The translations under genes and the position numbers were made by a program. This document shows, piece by piece, positions 12,853-22,221 of a DNA stretch of 64,000 bases; the first letter of the stretch is position 1; every line of letters begins with the position of its first letter. The notes under the pieces were generated by a model. That model had not been told where the DNA came from. It was given only the letters and a program-made list of their open reading frames with translations, and did not search any database. The stretch is from NCBI GenBank assembly GCA_963281255.1, contig OY725497.1, positions 2,961,968 to 3,025,967 of the forward strand. Reading direction: 5' to 3'. This stretch comes from Aphrocallistes beatrix. Lineage: Eukaryota; Porifera; Hexactinellida; Sceptrulophora; Aphrocallistidae.

Positions 12853-14100
12853 TTACGTCACAGATAAAGTTGATTCATCCAGGAAATTTTCAGGACCAGG
12901 TACCTTTCGACAGCGATTTAGTTGTACCGCCTTTTCTTGATTCAATTCAAGATCCGCCACGATTACGTTGGCTTTCTTCCTTTTCAAGACCTTCCTGGGG
13001 CTTTTGTGCAATGGAGATAGAGAATCGCTGCGACTTTCATCCTTTACCAGTACCAGGTCCCCTGCTACGATATCCGATTCCTTTGCAGTGCGGTTATAAT
13101 TGTGTTTCATAGTTTTCTGAGCTTCGCATATATTATTGGAACATTTTCCCATAACGCTTGATTTCGGGTTGCCGCCATTTGGACATAGCTACCAATATCT
13201 TCAAACTCTTCCCGGGTTACCGTTGGAATAAGCAAGTCCAGATCAGATCTAAGTTCTTCTCCATACATTACCTCGCTCGGAGAGTAACCAGTGCTGCTAT
13301 TAATTAACGCATTACAAGATCACCTCGTTTACTAAGCTTGGCCAATCTGTCTTTCTGATCTCTCTGCTTGTCCGTCCCCTTCTGGGTGATATGAACTAGA
13401 CCTGCGCTTTTCAATTCCCAACTCTTCGCATACTTCGCGTACCATCGTATCATCCACATTTTGACCTTGGTCAGAGAGGAGAACTTGGGGGTAGCCATGC
13501 CGCAATACCCATCCATCCATAAAAGCTTTTACCACGCTCTTCGCATCTTGACTCCGCAACGGCGAATAAATCGACCATAATCAGAAAGTAACGAAAGCCC
13601 CCCGCCGCCCAAGGTAGAGTAGCAATATCGAACGACACCATTGCCCGAGGACGCTGACACTCATTAATAGGGATCAAGGGCTGCTTCCCACTCGAAGATC
13701 GCTTATTCCTAAGGCACACTAAACAACTGGAAAACCTCTCAACATATTTCACCATCCCTCTCCAAAAGAAACGAGGTTTGAGCAACTCGTATGTCCGATG
13801 CACTCCAGGATGAGATTGTCCGTGCACGAGATCCAAAGTCCTTTCTCTAAGAGAACGAGGGACAAACAGCGCACCGAAACGACACAATAATCTATCTCTC
13901 ATTATCCAACCATTATGCTTCCTCAATTGCCCTTCTCCTACTTGACCTTTCTCTCTCAGTTGCCTAATCGCGTCCGACGACTCACAATCTTTGGCCTGTT
14001 CCTCTCTAACCCTTTCCCTAAATCCGTCTCTATCTCCTGTCAAGGTGTAAACATGCCGTTCAAAATGCTCGGCCTCATCGTTCACTTCAGAATCGAACAC
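12853..14100 (-). pseudogene. integrase region of the retroelement
   Basis: The H2C2 zinc-binding block (HPGVHRTY ... CLVC) lies near 13,730-13,800. It is followed by the start of the integrase core. The core resumes in another frame at 13,332-13,559 with SDQGQN and SYHPEGDGQAER. A last piece at 12,853-13,152 has GDLVLVKD, as in gypsy integrase tails. Confidence 0.8.
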
Positions 14101-14535
14101 TACCGAACTCCTGCTAAGGTAGTCTGCTGCACAATTGCTGCTCCCTCGTCTCTATTCAATTCTATAGTGTAATGATTCCAGCTCTGGCAACCACCTTGAG
14201 AACTTCCCCGTGGATCTCTTTGTCCACGCATCCAGAAAAGAGGATTGTGATCCGACAAAAAGACAACATCAACAGCCCATACCAGAACATCTCTTAGGTG
14301 TTGTAAATGCTCACCAAAACTTTGCGAATACGTTAGGGTATCATCGATGTATGCTTGGCTATTACTAGCGCTTCCTAGGGCTTCATCAACCACACGTTGG
14401 TACGACGAAGGGGCATTGCACAGACAAAATGCCATCACACAAGAACTGTCCTCTCGGGGTAAGAAAGGCTGTTTTCTCTCGATCAATTTCAGCTATGGGG
14501 ATGCTCCAATATACACTTGCTCCGTCAAGCTTTAG
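14100..14535 (-). pseudogene. reverse transcriptase palm fragment fused to RNase H remnant
   Basis: It shows LCNAPSSYQRVVDEAL and then AYIDD, the catalytic palm box. Directly after this comes FLSDHNPLFW, a late RNase H-like motif, so several hundred bases in between are missing. Confidence 0.75.
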
Positions 14536-14539
14536 TGAC

Positions 14540-15423
14540 TCTCTTTTAGTTTGTTCAAGATATCCCTCACTTCTGGAATAGAATAACTGTCCTTCTTCGT
14601 GCAGTTATTCAACGCGCGATAATCAATGGCAAACCTTTGGTTCCATCTTTCTTGGTCACGAGAATAACTCTACTCACCCAGGGAGAATTCGACGGTCTAA
14701 CAATCCCGTTTTCGAGCATTTCCTGAATTTGAGTATTAATCTCCTTTTCAATCTGAGGCGACACCCTATATTCTTAGCCCTCACTGGACTAGTATTACCC
14801 GTCACAATCGAAAGTTCTCTTAAGTGAGTTACCGATGGTTTTTTCGGATTAGGTGCAAAAACGTCCTCGAATTCCGTTAGTAAAGTTCCTAGCTTTTCCT
14901 TTTGTTGACAATACAGCTCTGAATTAATATAATATATATCTTCTTTACCATCCTCAGCCATATTCAACACTTGGTTTACTGCTTCGGCTCGTGCTAATGG
15001 CAAACCACCCTGAACACTTGCAACTGTTTCTAGCCAAAATTGACCCATGCGTACCTTCCTTCTCCCCCAATCGATCTCAAAAGAATCGAACCGCAGTAAG
15101 AACTCCCTCCCCAAAATCACTGTAGGTTCAGGACTATATAGAATCGTAAACGTATGTTCGCGCACTCGCCCATTTCCTAGATCAATTTCCACCTCTACAA
15201 AACCTAACGTATCGATTGGACTAGCGCTTACCCCTCGGATTATTCCAGCAGGTTTGCATCTAAGTCCTAAACTATCGATTGTCTTCTCATCCATAACTGA
15301 CGGTTGAGCTCCGGTGTCAATCATAGCTCTGATAGGCTTTCCATTCACCCAAATAGCAATTACTACCCCTCCTATATTCCCGTCGTTGGTATTAGTAAGG
15401 GATGCATTGGAAGGCAGCTCCAC
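14540..15423 (-). pseudogene. aspartic protease and start of reverse transcriptase
   Basis: The protease is marked by MIDTGAQPSVM, the retropepsin active-site motif, followed by an LGREF segment about 70 residues later. The frame then breaks. Near 14,600-14,670 another frame carries an RT motif with KKDG and DYRALN, the first RT blocks. Confidence 0.8.
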
Positions 15424-15486
15424 ACTGTTAATTCGTTTCTCCTTCCTTGCCTGACAGTCTCTGCGACCATGGCCTTTCCTGCCGCA

Positions 15487-16190
15487 CTATTGACAAAACT
15501 GATGCTCACATTCTCGCGTAAAGTGTCCAATCCTCCCACAAATGTAACACCTCAATTCCCGAGGATAACCAGAAAGCTTGCCTCCCCCTCGAGTTCGCTG
15601 AGATCGATGTCCGCGGTGAGTGCCATACCCACCATCTTCATATTTCACCACGTTAATGCTCTCATCGAGAGATTCTTCTGGATTGCTACCCGACACCGCT
15701 GCAACCGTTCCCTTCGCCATTCGATCCGAAAGGTTATTGTCGGTTTCCTTTTGGTCATAACTTCGTTGAGTGACTTCCCCTACACGCTTGAAGTCTCGAT
15801 TGCCTTCGTCAAGGCGAATTTCTTTCTCCGTTAATATGTTACGTACTCTCTTGATAAATGCGCGACATTCTTTCATGCATACGTCTGTATGACTCTCAAC
15901 CCATTCTCTCAAAACTCCTTGAGCTGCCGCAGGTACTAATTGGTTTAGCAGGAGCACACATGGCATATGCAATGGCGCTTTCGCCATTTCGGATGCACTC
16001 ACCAAGTGCATCCGAAATCGTCGATCGGTGTCCCAGGTTCCCAATCCTGCCTACACATTGATATCATAGCTTGACTACTATCGAGGGGCGGATCCAGCTC
16101 CTTCAAAATCTCAAATCCTTCGTCCAAGTTGACCTTACTATCCGACACTATCTGGGTAACGACCTTTGTCTCTGCGACATACGTAGGCAG
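15487..16190 (-). pseudogene. Gag-like region with CCHC zinc knuckle
   Basis: This is the capsid-like part of the retroelement, ending in CYICGRIGHFTREC, a classic CX2CX4HX4C nucleocapsid knuckle near 15,490-15,540. A frameshift near 16,020 separates the N-terminal part from the rest. Confidence 0.8.
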
Positions 16191-16194
16191 GCAA

Positions 16195-16407
16195 TAGACT
16201 GTTGGGAGCTAGTCTCTAGCATATTTTTCAAAATTCGTCAAAAGGTGTGAAAATAGACACATAACCTTTTTTATTGCTATACACTATAATAAAATTAAGA
16301 TACGTATATACCTATATAAGTTATTGCTTTGAAGTATTAATAACAACGACAGTCTATTGTAGTGTCGTACAATGATTTCTATTGTGAGAGTGAGGCCATA
16401 TAGTATA
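16195..16407 (-). repeat. fragment of a second Helitron-like family
   Basis: Read on the minus strand it matches 55,150-55,340, including the shared text around GAATTTTGAAAA, ATGCTAGAGACTAGCT and TTTTCACACCTTTT. It abuts the Helitron-like copy that starts at 16,408. Confidence 0.6.
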
Positions 16408-16930
16408 CAAGCGCGCTTCGCTTGCTTCCGCTCCGCGGCTGGCGGCTCCCTTCGGTCGCCTGGGGTCACATTGATTAATTATAAGGTAGATAACATCTCT
16501 AAATACATCTATCCTACTGTTAAAATCGATGTCACTCGAAAAATCACCAAATTTGTCAAATTTTAAATTTTTTTTGATGCGTAACGATGACGTCATAACA
16601 GAGTGATGAGTCATCATTTTTTGATGATAATTGTATTATATGTGAAGTATATTAATGGACACATTCTATTAAAATTTCAGCCTTCTATCACCTAAAATGA
16701 ATGAGTTATAGACGAAAAACTGAAATTTCTAATTATAAAAAAGGTGACAATGACGTCATAATTCCATGATGAGTAGACATTTCCGTATGAGCTCAGAACT
16801 TAGTGGAGCCATAGCCAAAAGACTCCCATATGCCAAAAATCAGCTTTCTATGCCAGGCAGTTTCTTCAATAAATTCGTTACATATATATATATATACACA
16901 CACACATTAATCGAGTTTTAATAGTAAGGA
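16408..16930 (-). mobile_element. Helitron-like non-autonomous element (copy A)
   Basis: On the minus strand it begins TCCTTACTATTAAAACTCG after an A and ends GCGCGCTTG before a T. The usual 3' hairpin is reduced because one GGCGGACAC arm is missing. It carries two TGACGTCA sites, near 16,590 and 16,750. Confidence 0.8.
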
Positions 16931-17228
16931 TTGTAAGAACATGTATTATTATTTGTATTTTTTGCAGAGGTGTGGAAATTTCGCTCTTCGATCTTCGAAC
17001 TCAAATCGTGACTCGACATAATTTTATCCCTATAGCCAATTTTAGCAACAAATTTTCAAGTCCCGAGTTTAGAATTTGTATTAATTTTGTTCCCCTATTA
17101 GCAACTTCGTTTATTAGCAACCTTTTTGTGAGCAAAACTCGAGTTGCTAAATGCGAATTCGACTGTACGTATATTTAAAATATAATGTTTTTGCCATAAT
17201 GTAGTGTTATACATACAATTATCATTCA

Positions 17229-17266
17229 TTTATTTATTCATTCATTCATTCATTCATTCATTCATG
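17229..17266. repeat. (TTCA)n microsatellite
   Basis: A run of about eight ATTC/TTCA tetranucleotides lies just downstream of the small PPxY gene's stop codon. Confidence 0.9.
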
Positions 17267-17286
17267 CATGTATGTGTATTACAATT

Positions 17287-17568
17287 TCATTGTATTGTTG
17301 AATATTTTGGTGGCTGTTCGCATAAGATGCTCGAATTGGTAGCGCCATACTTTGGAGGTGGTGTTCCTCTGTCCGTTAACGATTGAGTAAAGCTCACCTG
17401 GAATCCCTCATTCTCGTTACTCCTGTAGCTCATTGATCTGCTGGCATTACTTCTGAATATGTCTAGATAGCAGATTATATTGATAGCACAGCAAACCATT
17501 AATATGCAGCATGATACCATTGCGGTCAAGCTCCATACAAACACCATTTCTCTATTTAAGTTGTCCAT
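17287..17568 (-). CDS. candidate small single-pass membrane protein with PPxY motifs
   Basis: The 93-residue frame starts at an ATG and contains one hydrophobic segment at about residues 9-35 (VFVWSLTAMVSCCILMVCCA and on). The tail is hydrophilic and ends with two PPxY motifs, PPKY in PPPKYGA and again PPKY in QPPKYSTIQ. PPxY binds WW domains, including those of NEDD4-family ubiquitin ligases, and small PPxY membrane adaptors of this layout exist (WBP1/VOPP1-like, NDFIP). I cannot assign it to one of them. A predicted Cys-rich transmembrane part and two spaced WW ligands argue that the frame is real. An upstream exon is possible, because the ATG lies very close to the membrane segment. Confidence 0.5.
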   Translation of the reverse strand: MDNLNREMVFVWSLTAMVSCCILMVCCAINIICYLDIFRSNASRSMSYRSNENEGFQVSFTQSLTDRGTPPPKYGATNSSILCEQPPKYSTIQ

Positions 17569-18787
17569 GTTAATTTAGGTTGAAAATATTAATTTGATGT
17601 AAAGCAGAGGGACTGAGTCTCTTATATGTATAATATTTTTCAATCAAGCCTAAGTACTTTTGTATTAAATGCTTTTTAATATTTTATTTTTGGCTTCCTA
17701 TTATTTTTATTGCACCTGATTTACTCTATTTGAAAACCTCGTAATATATAAATATTTGTTGTGTCTTGGGATCTGATTAATTAATATTTTTATTCACTCA
17801 TAAGGATTTAGGTATAGCCTACTTATCTAAGATACAAACACAACAAGGGGGTTTATTCTCGATCAGGCCAGGTCTTCCAATTACTTTCAGACAGCGTGAT
17901 ATTCTTGTTGCTTTTGTGAAATCCTGCAATTTCTAACAGTCCTTTTCTTATCAAATTTGGAATGTTAGAATTCTTTTTAGAGTAAATACGTATTAAACAC
18001 TTTCTATCATAAAGTATTTGTAAAGATCATGTATAGTGTATTTTACACTTTTATATACATATTTTCCCCCTTTGACGAATTTTGAAAAGCTTTCAACAGA
18101 TCATTTTAGGATTGTAGAATCTGAATATCATATTTTCGAAAACGGGTTTTGTTTACAATATCAGTGTTTCTCAACCTGTGGTCTTTGACAAAATTGACCA
18201 TATTTTGGTAATCGAGAGATTTCGTGCTACTTTGGAATGTTTTTGAAACTAAAAATACGTACGCAGTGCTGAAACGATGTTAGGGGTTTGTAAGAGTCAT
18301 GTATGGTTGAACACACTGTCTAAATAACAATTTAAACAGGAATATTGTCCAATATAGATGTGATTAATATCAATCGATCGAAGTGTGATCAAGTGTGGGT
18401 ATGGGCGAGAAAAAGAGATTGAGAAACCTGCAATAGGTACATACGTAGAGTAAACGAATATCGAAATGGATTAGTGAAAGTATTCAATAAGAAGCTTCAA
18501 TAGAGGGTCTCTGATTATTTGATTTCCCCAGCGCCCGCAGGGCGACTCTGCTGAAGTGTTCGCTAGTCGCGCTGAGCAAGTGTGCAAAGCGCGATTGTAC
18601 TAATTGCATCGGAAGCACACTAAAATAACTAACTTTGATAGTTGTCCCACATTGGACTATTTTTGGAAAAGGCAGAATTAAGTCGGAATTTCCCATTCAG
18701 GATTTGTCTAAAAGAATCGATTATTATTGTGGCCTGGCACTTAACTAATATCATCGGAGAAATATTCAAAATTGTATGATATATATA
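17569..18787. other. gene-free spacer with two repeat remnants
   Basis: It contains an inverted-repeat element at about 18,162-18,430 (CAGTGTTTCTCAACC and GAGAAACCTG ends, hAT-like) and a diverged Helitron-like 3' end at 18,529-18,596. No exon is visible. Confidence 0.55.
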
Positions 18788-18815
18788 TCCTTACTATTAA
18801 AACTTGATTAATGTT

Positions 18816-18852
<37 letters not shown>

Positions 18853-19334
18853 GTAACGAATTGATTGAAGAAACTGCCAGGCGCAGAAAGCTGATTTTTG
18901 CCAAGTAGGAGTTTTTTGGCTATGGCTCCACTAAGTTCTGAGCTCAGAGCAAAATGTCGACTCATCATGGAATTATGACGTCATTGTCACATTTTTAAAA
19001 GTTAAGCAACACAGTTATTCGGGGATAACTCAGTCATTATAGGAGATAGAAGGCTGAAATTTTAATAGAATCTGTATACTAACATATCTCACACATGACG
19101 CAAAAAATGATGACTCATCACTTTGTTATGACGTCATCATTACACATCAAAATTTTAAAAATTGATAATTTTCGTGATTTTTCGTGCGATATCGATTCTA
19201 ACAGTAGGATAGACGTGTTTAGAGTTGTTATTTCCATTATAATTAACCAATGTTACCCCAGGCGACCGAAGGGAGCCTCTGGCGGACACTTTGTGTCCGC
19301 CAGCCGCGCAGCGCAAGCAAGCGAAGCGCGCTTG
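18788..19334 (+). mobile_element. Helitron-like non-autonomous element (copy B)
   Basis: This copy shows the family well. It is preceded by A and starts TCCTTACTATTAAAACTTG. An AT microsatellite follows within 50 bp. The end is GC-rich, with the perfect hairpin GGCGGACAC-TTT-GTGTCCGCC and then a terminal CAAGCG..CGCTTG hairpin, finishing CTTG before a T. There is no target duplication and there are no terminal inverted repeats. These are rolling-circle (Helitron) hallmarks, although the end is CTTG and not the usual CTRR. CRE-like TGACGTCA sites lie at 18,976-18,983 and 19,129-19,136, and an AP-1 core TGACTCA at 19,111-19,117. Confidence 0.85.
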
Positions 19335-19495
19335 TATATATATATATATATATACTATACTCTAACCGAAAAAAAGTATTTGAAATCCTTACTATTTTCC
19401 ATCATAGCTAGTTATAAAGTGGGTCTATTCGTGGAGAGATATGTAATCAAACTGTAACAGATACTGTAATTCGATTTCAAATTCATATTCTACAC

Positions 19496-19922
19496 CAGGG
19501 GTTCTCAACCTTTTACGAACTGCGTACCCCCTGAGGCGAAAGGAAAAGTCCAGGTACCCTCGATTCAAATTTAGCAAGATTCCGCTAAATTATTATATGT
19601 TGATATAATTTGTAATATGATGAACACAAAATAATTTACGTATTTATAAAAAGTTAAATAATTAGGACAAAGTTTAATGAGATGGCTGGTCCTGCTTTGC
19701 TTTTACAAGTTCAAATTCGTGTCAAAATATGCACTGGTACGAGTAATTAGCAACCTGACATATTAACCAAAGAATACGTACTGTCATAATTACGGTTTAC
19801 TTTTGACAGGTCTCGAATCAGAAGTAATTACTAGACATAATTTCATAGTACTTGTAGACATTTAAAGTTGGTTCAGCGTACCCCTCGAAAACATCTGGCG
19901 TACCCCAGGTTGAGAACCCCTG
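19496..19922. mobile_element. hAT-type MITE with perfect 8-bp target duplication
   Basis: Ends are CAGGGGTTCTCAACC and GGTTGAGAACCCCTG. TTCTACAC is duplicated at 19,488-19,495 and 19,923-19,930. The flanks join into a fragment of a Tc1-like repeat related to the one at 34.4 kb, so this is a nested insertion. It has no coding frame. Confidence 0.9.
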
Positions 19923-19930
19923 TTCTACAC

Positions 19931-20798
19931 AATCGAATTACTCAGGTTTGAAGCCTTCTATTGCTATATTCATTCATAAGTTGAATTTTTATCAATATAT
20001 GTAACTTTGTGCCACTTTTTACTCCCATTACCATTAGACATGATGACGTGAAGTGGCACAATTTGGCAGTTTGATGATCTTAACCTTGGAAATGATATGT
20101 TCTCAGGGGGTTCACAATCTGGGTGAGGTGCTAAACCTACTGATAGTACATAAACATTGATGCATCATAAACTATGTAGAATACAATATTATCAACATAC
20201 AGAAAGGTACCCTCAAAATATGAAAATATAATGTTTTAAATGGCATAAAAATCTCCAATAGTCATCAAATCTTAAAACTATGCATTGCTATGGAAATTCA
20301 GACTTCACTCAGCGACTTAAAATATTCTCCAATTTGTAACATACATTTCATGATCCTGAGAGATTAATATATGGACATACATTTCGCACCTTTAGTTTAT
20401 TCTGGAACTGCAAGACGGTGTGATACCCCTCCCTGGAGCTGCACAATATGTCCGACATTTTTATAATTAGATATCAAATGGTTGGTGTCGTTCAAACAAT
20501 CAAATAATTGCCAATTTGCCATACATTATATTTGATTGACTAAAATCGTACGGTAATTATGTGAAACAACAATATGCATAGCTGTCTACACACCTAAGCA
20601 TGCAGACTAATGCGGGATGTGTGTGCTTGTCGGAATATGACCACAATAAGAAAACCAGCTGAACAAGGCAGAATGCACTGTATGATTCACACGCAAAACA
20701 AGAAGAACTGACAACTCTACAGACTGTTAAACGCATATCCAGATACATCGATAAAAAATTATCCGGTATCCGACATATGTGAATGGCGAATACTTTCA
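19931..20798. other. gene-free spacer
   Basis: The first 130 bases continue the interrupted Tc1-like repeat. The rest shows no exon and no clear repeat. Confidence 0.4.
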
Positions 20799-20990
20799 AA
20801 GAGACTATATATTTTGATCAGAAAATACTTAGAATTTTGATCAGAAAACCAATGTAGAACTTGATCAGAAATGTGGAATTTGTATTAATTAGTATTGAAA
20901 TTCCACATTTCTGATCAAAGTTCTACGTTGGTTTTCTGATCAAAATTCTACATATTTTCTGATCAAAATATACAGTCTCCTTTCAAACAC
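20799..20990. repeat. foldback element, about 85-bp arms
   Basis: The two halves are near-perfect inverted copies around a short AT spacer at about 20,880-20,895. Each arm carries several TTTTGATCAGAAA motifs. Transcribed RNA would form a long hairpin. Confidence 0.8.
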
Positions 20991-21074
20991 TAATATCTCA
21001 GTTAGTTAATATACATGCAAGAAATATTGTCAAACTTGAAGCCAATCCTATGAATATCCAAAGACTCATCACAA

Positions 21075-21785
21075 TTAGATACAGTCTTGCTTCTGATCGC
21101 TTTTAGCCCCCGGTTCCTCCGTCTCTCTCTTTACATCATCGCCTACAAGTTTATCAGATACTCCCTCAATACTCTTTTCTTTTTTATGCTTCCTTTTTTC
21201 TTTCCTTTCTTTCCGTTTTTCTTTCCTTTCTTCCCGTTTTTCTTTCTTTTCCTTCTTCCGAAATTCCTTCTTTTCTCGTTTAGTGTTTTTACCTTTGGAA
21301 TCTTTAGGTAGATCCCCTTCTGTCCCACCATCACATTCCTTCCCACTCTCCTGACTGGAAACCTCTGAATCCCCTGATTCATCTGAATAATAACTTTCAT
21401 ACCTCTCCACGTATATACTTCCTATTGCTTCTATAATCCTACTTTTATCGCAATTTAGCTCCAAACTTGGCCTCTTTTTCATATCATTCTTGAGTTTGTC
21501 TATTTTCACGGATATGTCACCATTTAGTTTCTCCTGTAGGTCACTAAGACTGTTTTTTGCTAGTCCCTCAGTCTGTTGCATCAGGTTTTCTAATCGTTCT
21601 ATGTCAGATATAACCTCATCTCTCTCACCTTTTAGTTCGTCTTCAAAGACATCTATTTGTGAAAATAACTCGTCTCGCTTCTCATTCAAACTCTGCACAA
21701 TCTCACCAATAGTCTGGTCTATGAGTTCCCGAGATTCTTTAAATGTGTGAGAAGAGTCTATTTCTTTGGAAATTCTACACGCCAT
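21075..21785 (-). CDS. predicted coiled-coil protein with a Lys/Glu-rich tail
   Basis: The 236-residue frame starts at an ATG. Residues about 10-108 look like a long coiled coil (ELIDQTIGEIVQSLNEKRDE and following), similar in style to the helical region of TRIM proteins, but no RING or B-box precedes it. Residues 128-160 are Ser/Asp/Glu-rich. Residues 164-205 are a repetitive Lys/Arg/Glu block encoded by a purine-rich minisatellite-like stretch (KEKREERKEKRKERKEKRKH). The block could act as a nuclear-localisation or nucleic-acid-binding tail. No known family is recognised. No neighbouring gene is linked to it. It could be a free-standing gene or a fragment of a TRIM-like gene. Confidence 0.55.
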   Translation of the reverse strand: MACRISKEIDSSHTFKESRELIDQTIGEIVQSLNEKRDELFSQIDVFEDELKGERDEVISDIERLENLMQQTEGLAKNSLSDLQEKLNGDISVKIDKLKNDMKKRPSLELNCDKSRIIEAIGSIYVERYESYYSDESGDSEVSSQESGKECDGGTEGDLPKDSKGKNTKREKKEFRKKEKKEKREERKEKRKERKEKRKHKKEKSIEGVSDKLVGDDVKRETEEPGAKSDQKQDCI

Positions 21786-22221
21786 TTAAACTCAATAGAA
21801 TATTAGATTTGACGTTATAAATTCTAAGTTCATTTTCAACGTAACCTGAGATTCAGTATTTAGGACTACTAAATCTATCACCTTACGTATGTTTAGTATC
21901 TCTTCAAATAAAGATTTCTGCCAAAAACAGTGGAAATAATTTATATATTTAGCCATAGCATTCTATATACTAAGGCAATGGCAGTCACCAAGAAATTAGT
22001 ACCATGGATTGGTTAAATACTTCAAAACCAATAATTTTGATATTGTAGATATTTCAATTTTTCATCAATTTAGGCATTCACCCACCCTGACAAACTAACT
22101 ATTACGTATATCAGAACAATTGAAATGAGATATATTATTTGGTTTTTAGTGCACATAGTCGGATTAATTAATAATACTTAATACATACAAAATATCAAAA
22201 GAATAGTTAATCACAATATTG
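21786..22221. other. gene-free spacer
   Basis: AT-rich; I see nothing beyond the likely promoter side of the coiled-coil frame. Confidence 0.4.

Larger units (their letters stand above)
12850..16190 (-). pseudogene. decayed Ty3/gypsy-type LTR retroelement
   Basis: On the minus strand, in order, are a Gag-like region with a CCHC knuckle, an aspartic protease, reverse transcriptase pieces, an HHCC zinc domain, an integrase core and a C-terminal integrase tail. Each is broken by frameshifts. The RT/RNase H section is internally deleted: the segment after the YIDD box jumps to late RNase H-like sequence. The order (protease, RT, RNase H, integrase) is that of Ty3/gypsy elements. No LTRs are visible. 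The 5' side is cut off by another repeat at about 16,195. Confidence 0.9.

Noticed and set aside
16972..17178. 68-codon frame next to a Helitron-like copy
   Set aside because: The text is repeat-like (TTAGCAAC, ending in a pogo-type end GAATTCGACTG followed by TA), so it is element sequence and not a gene.
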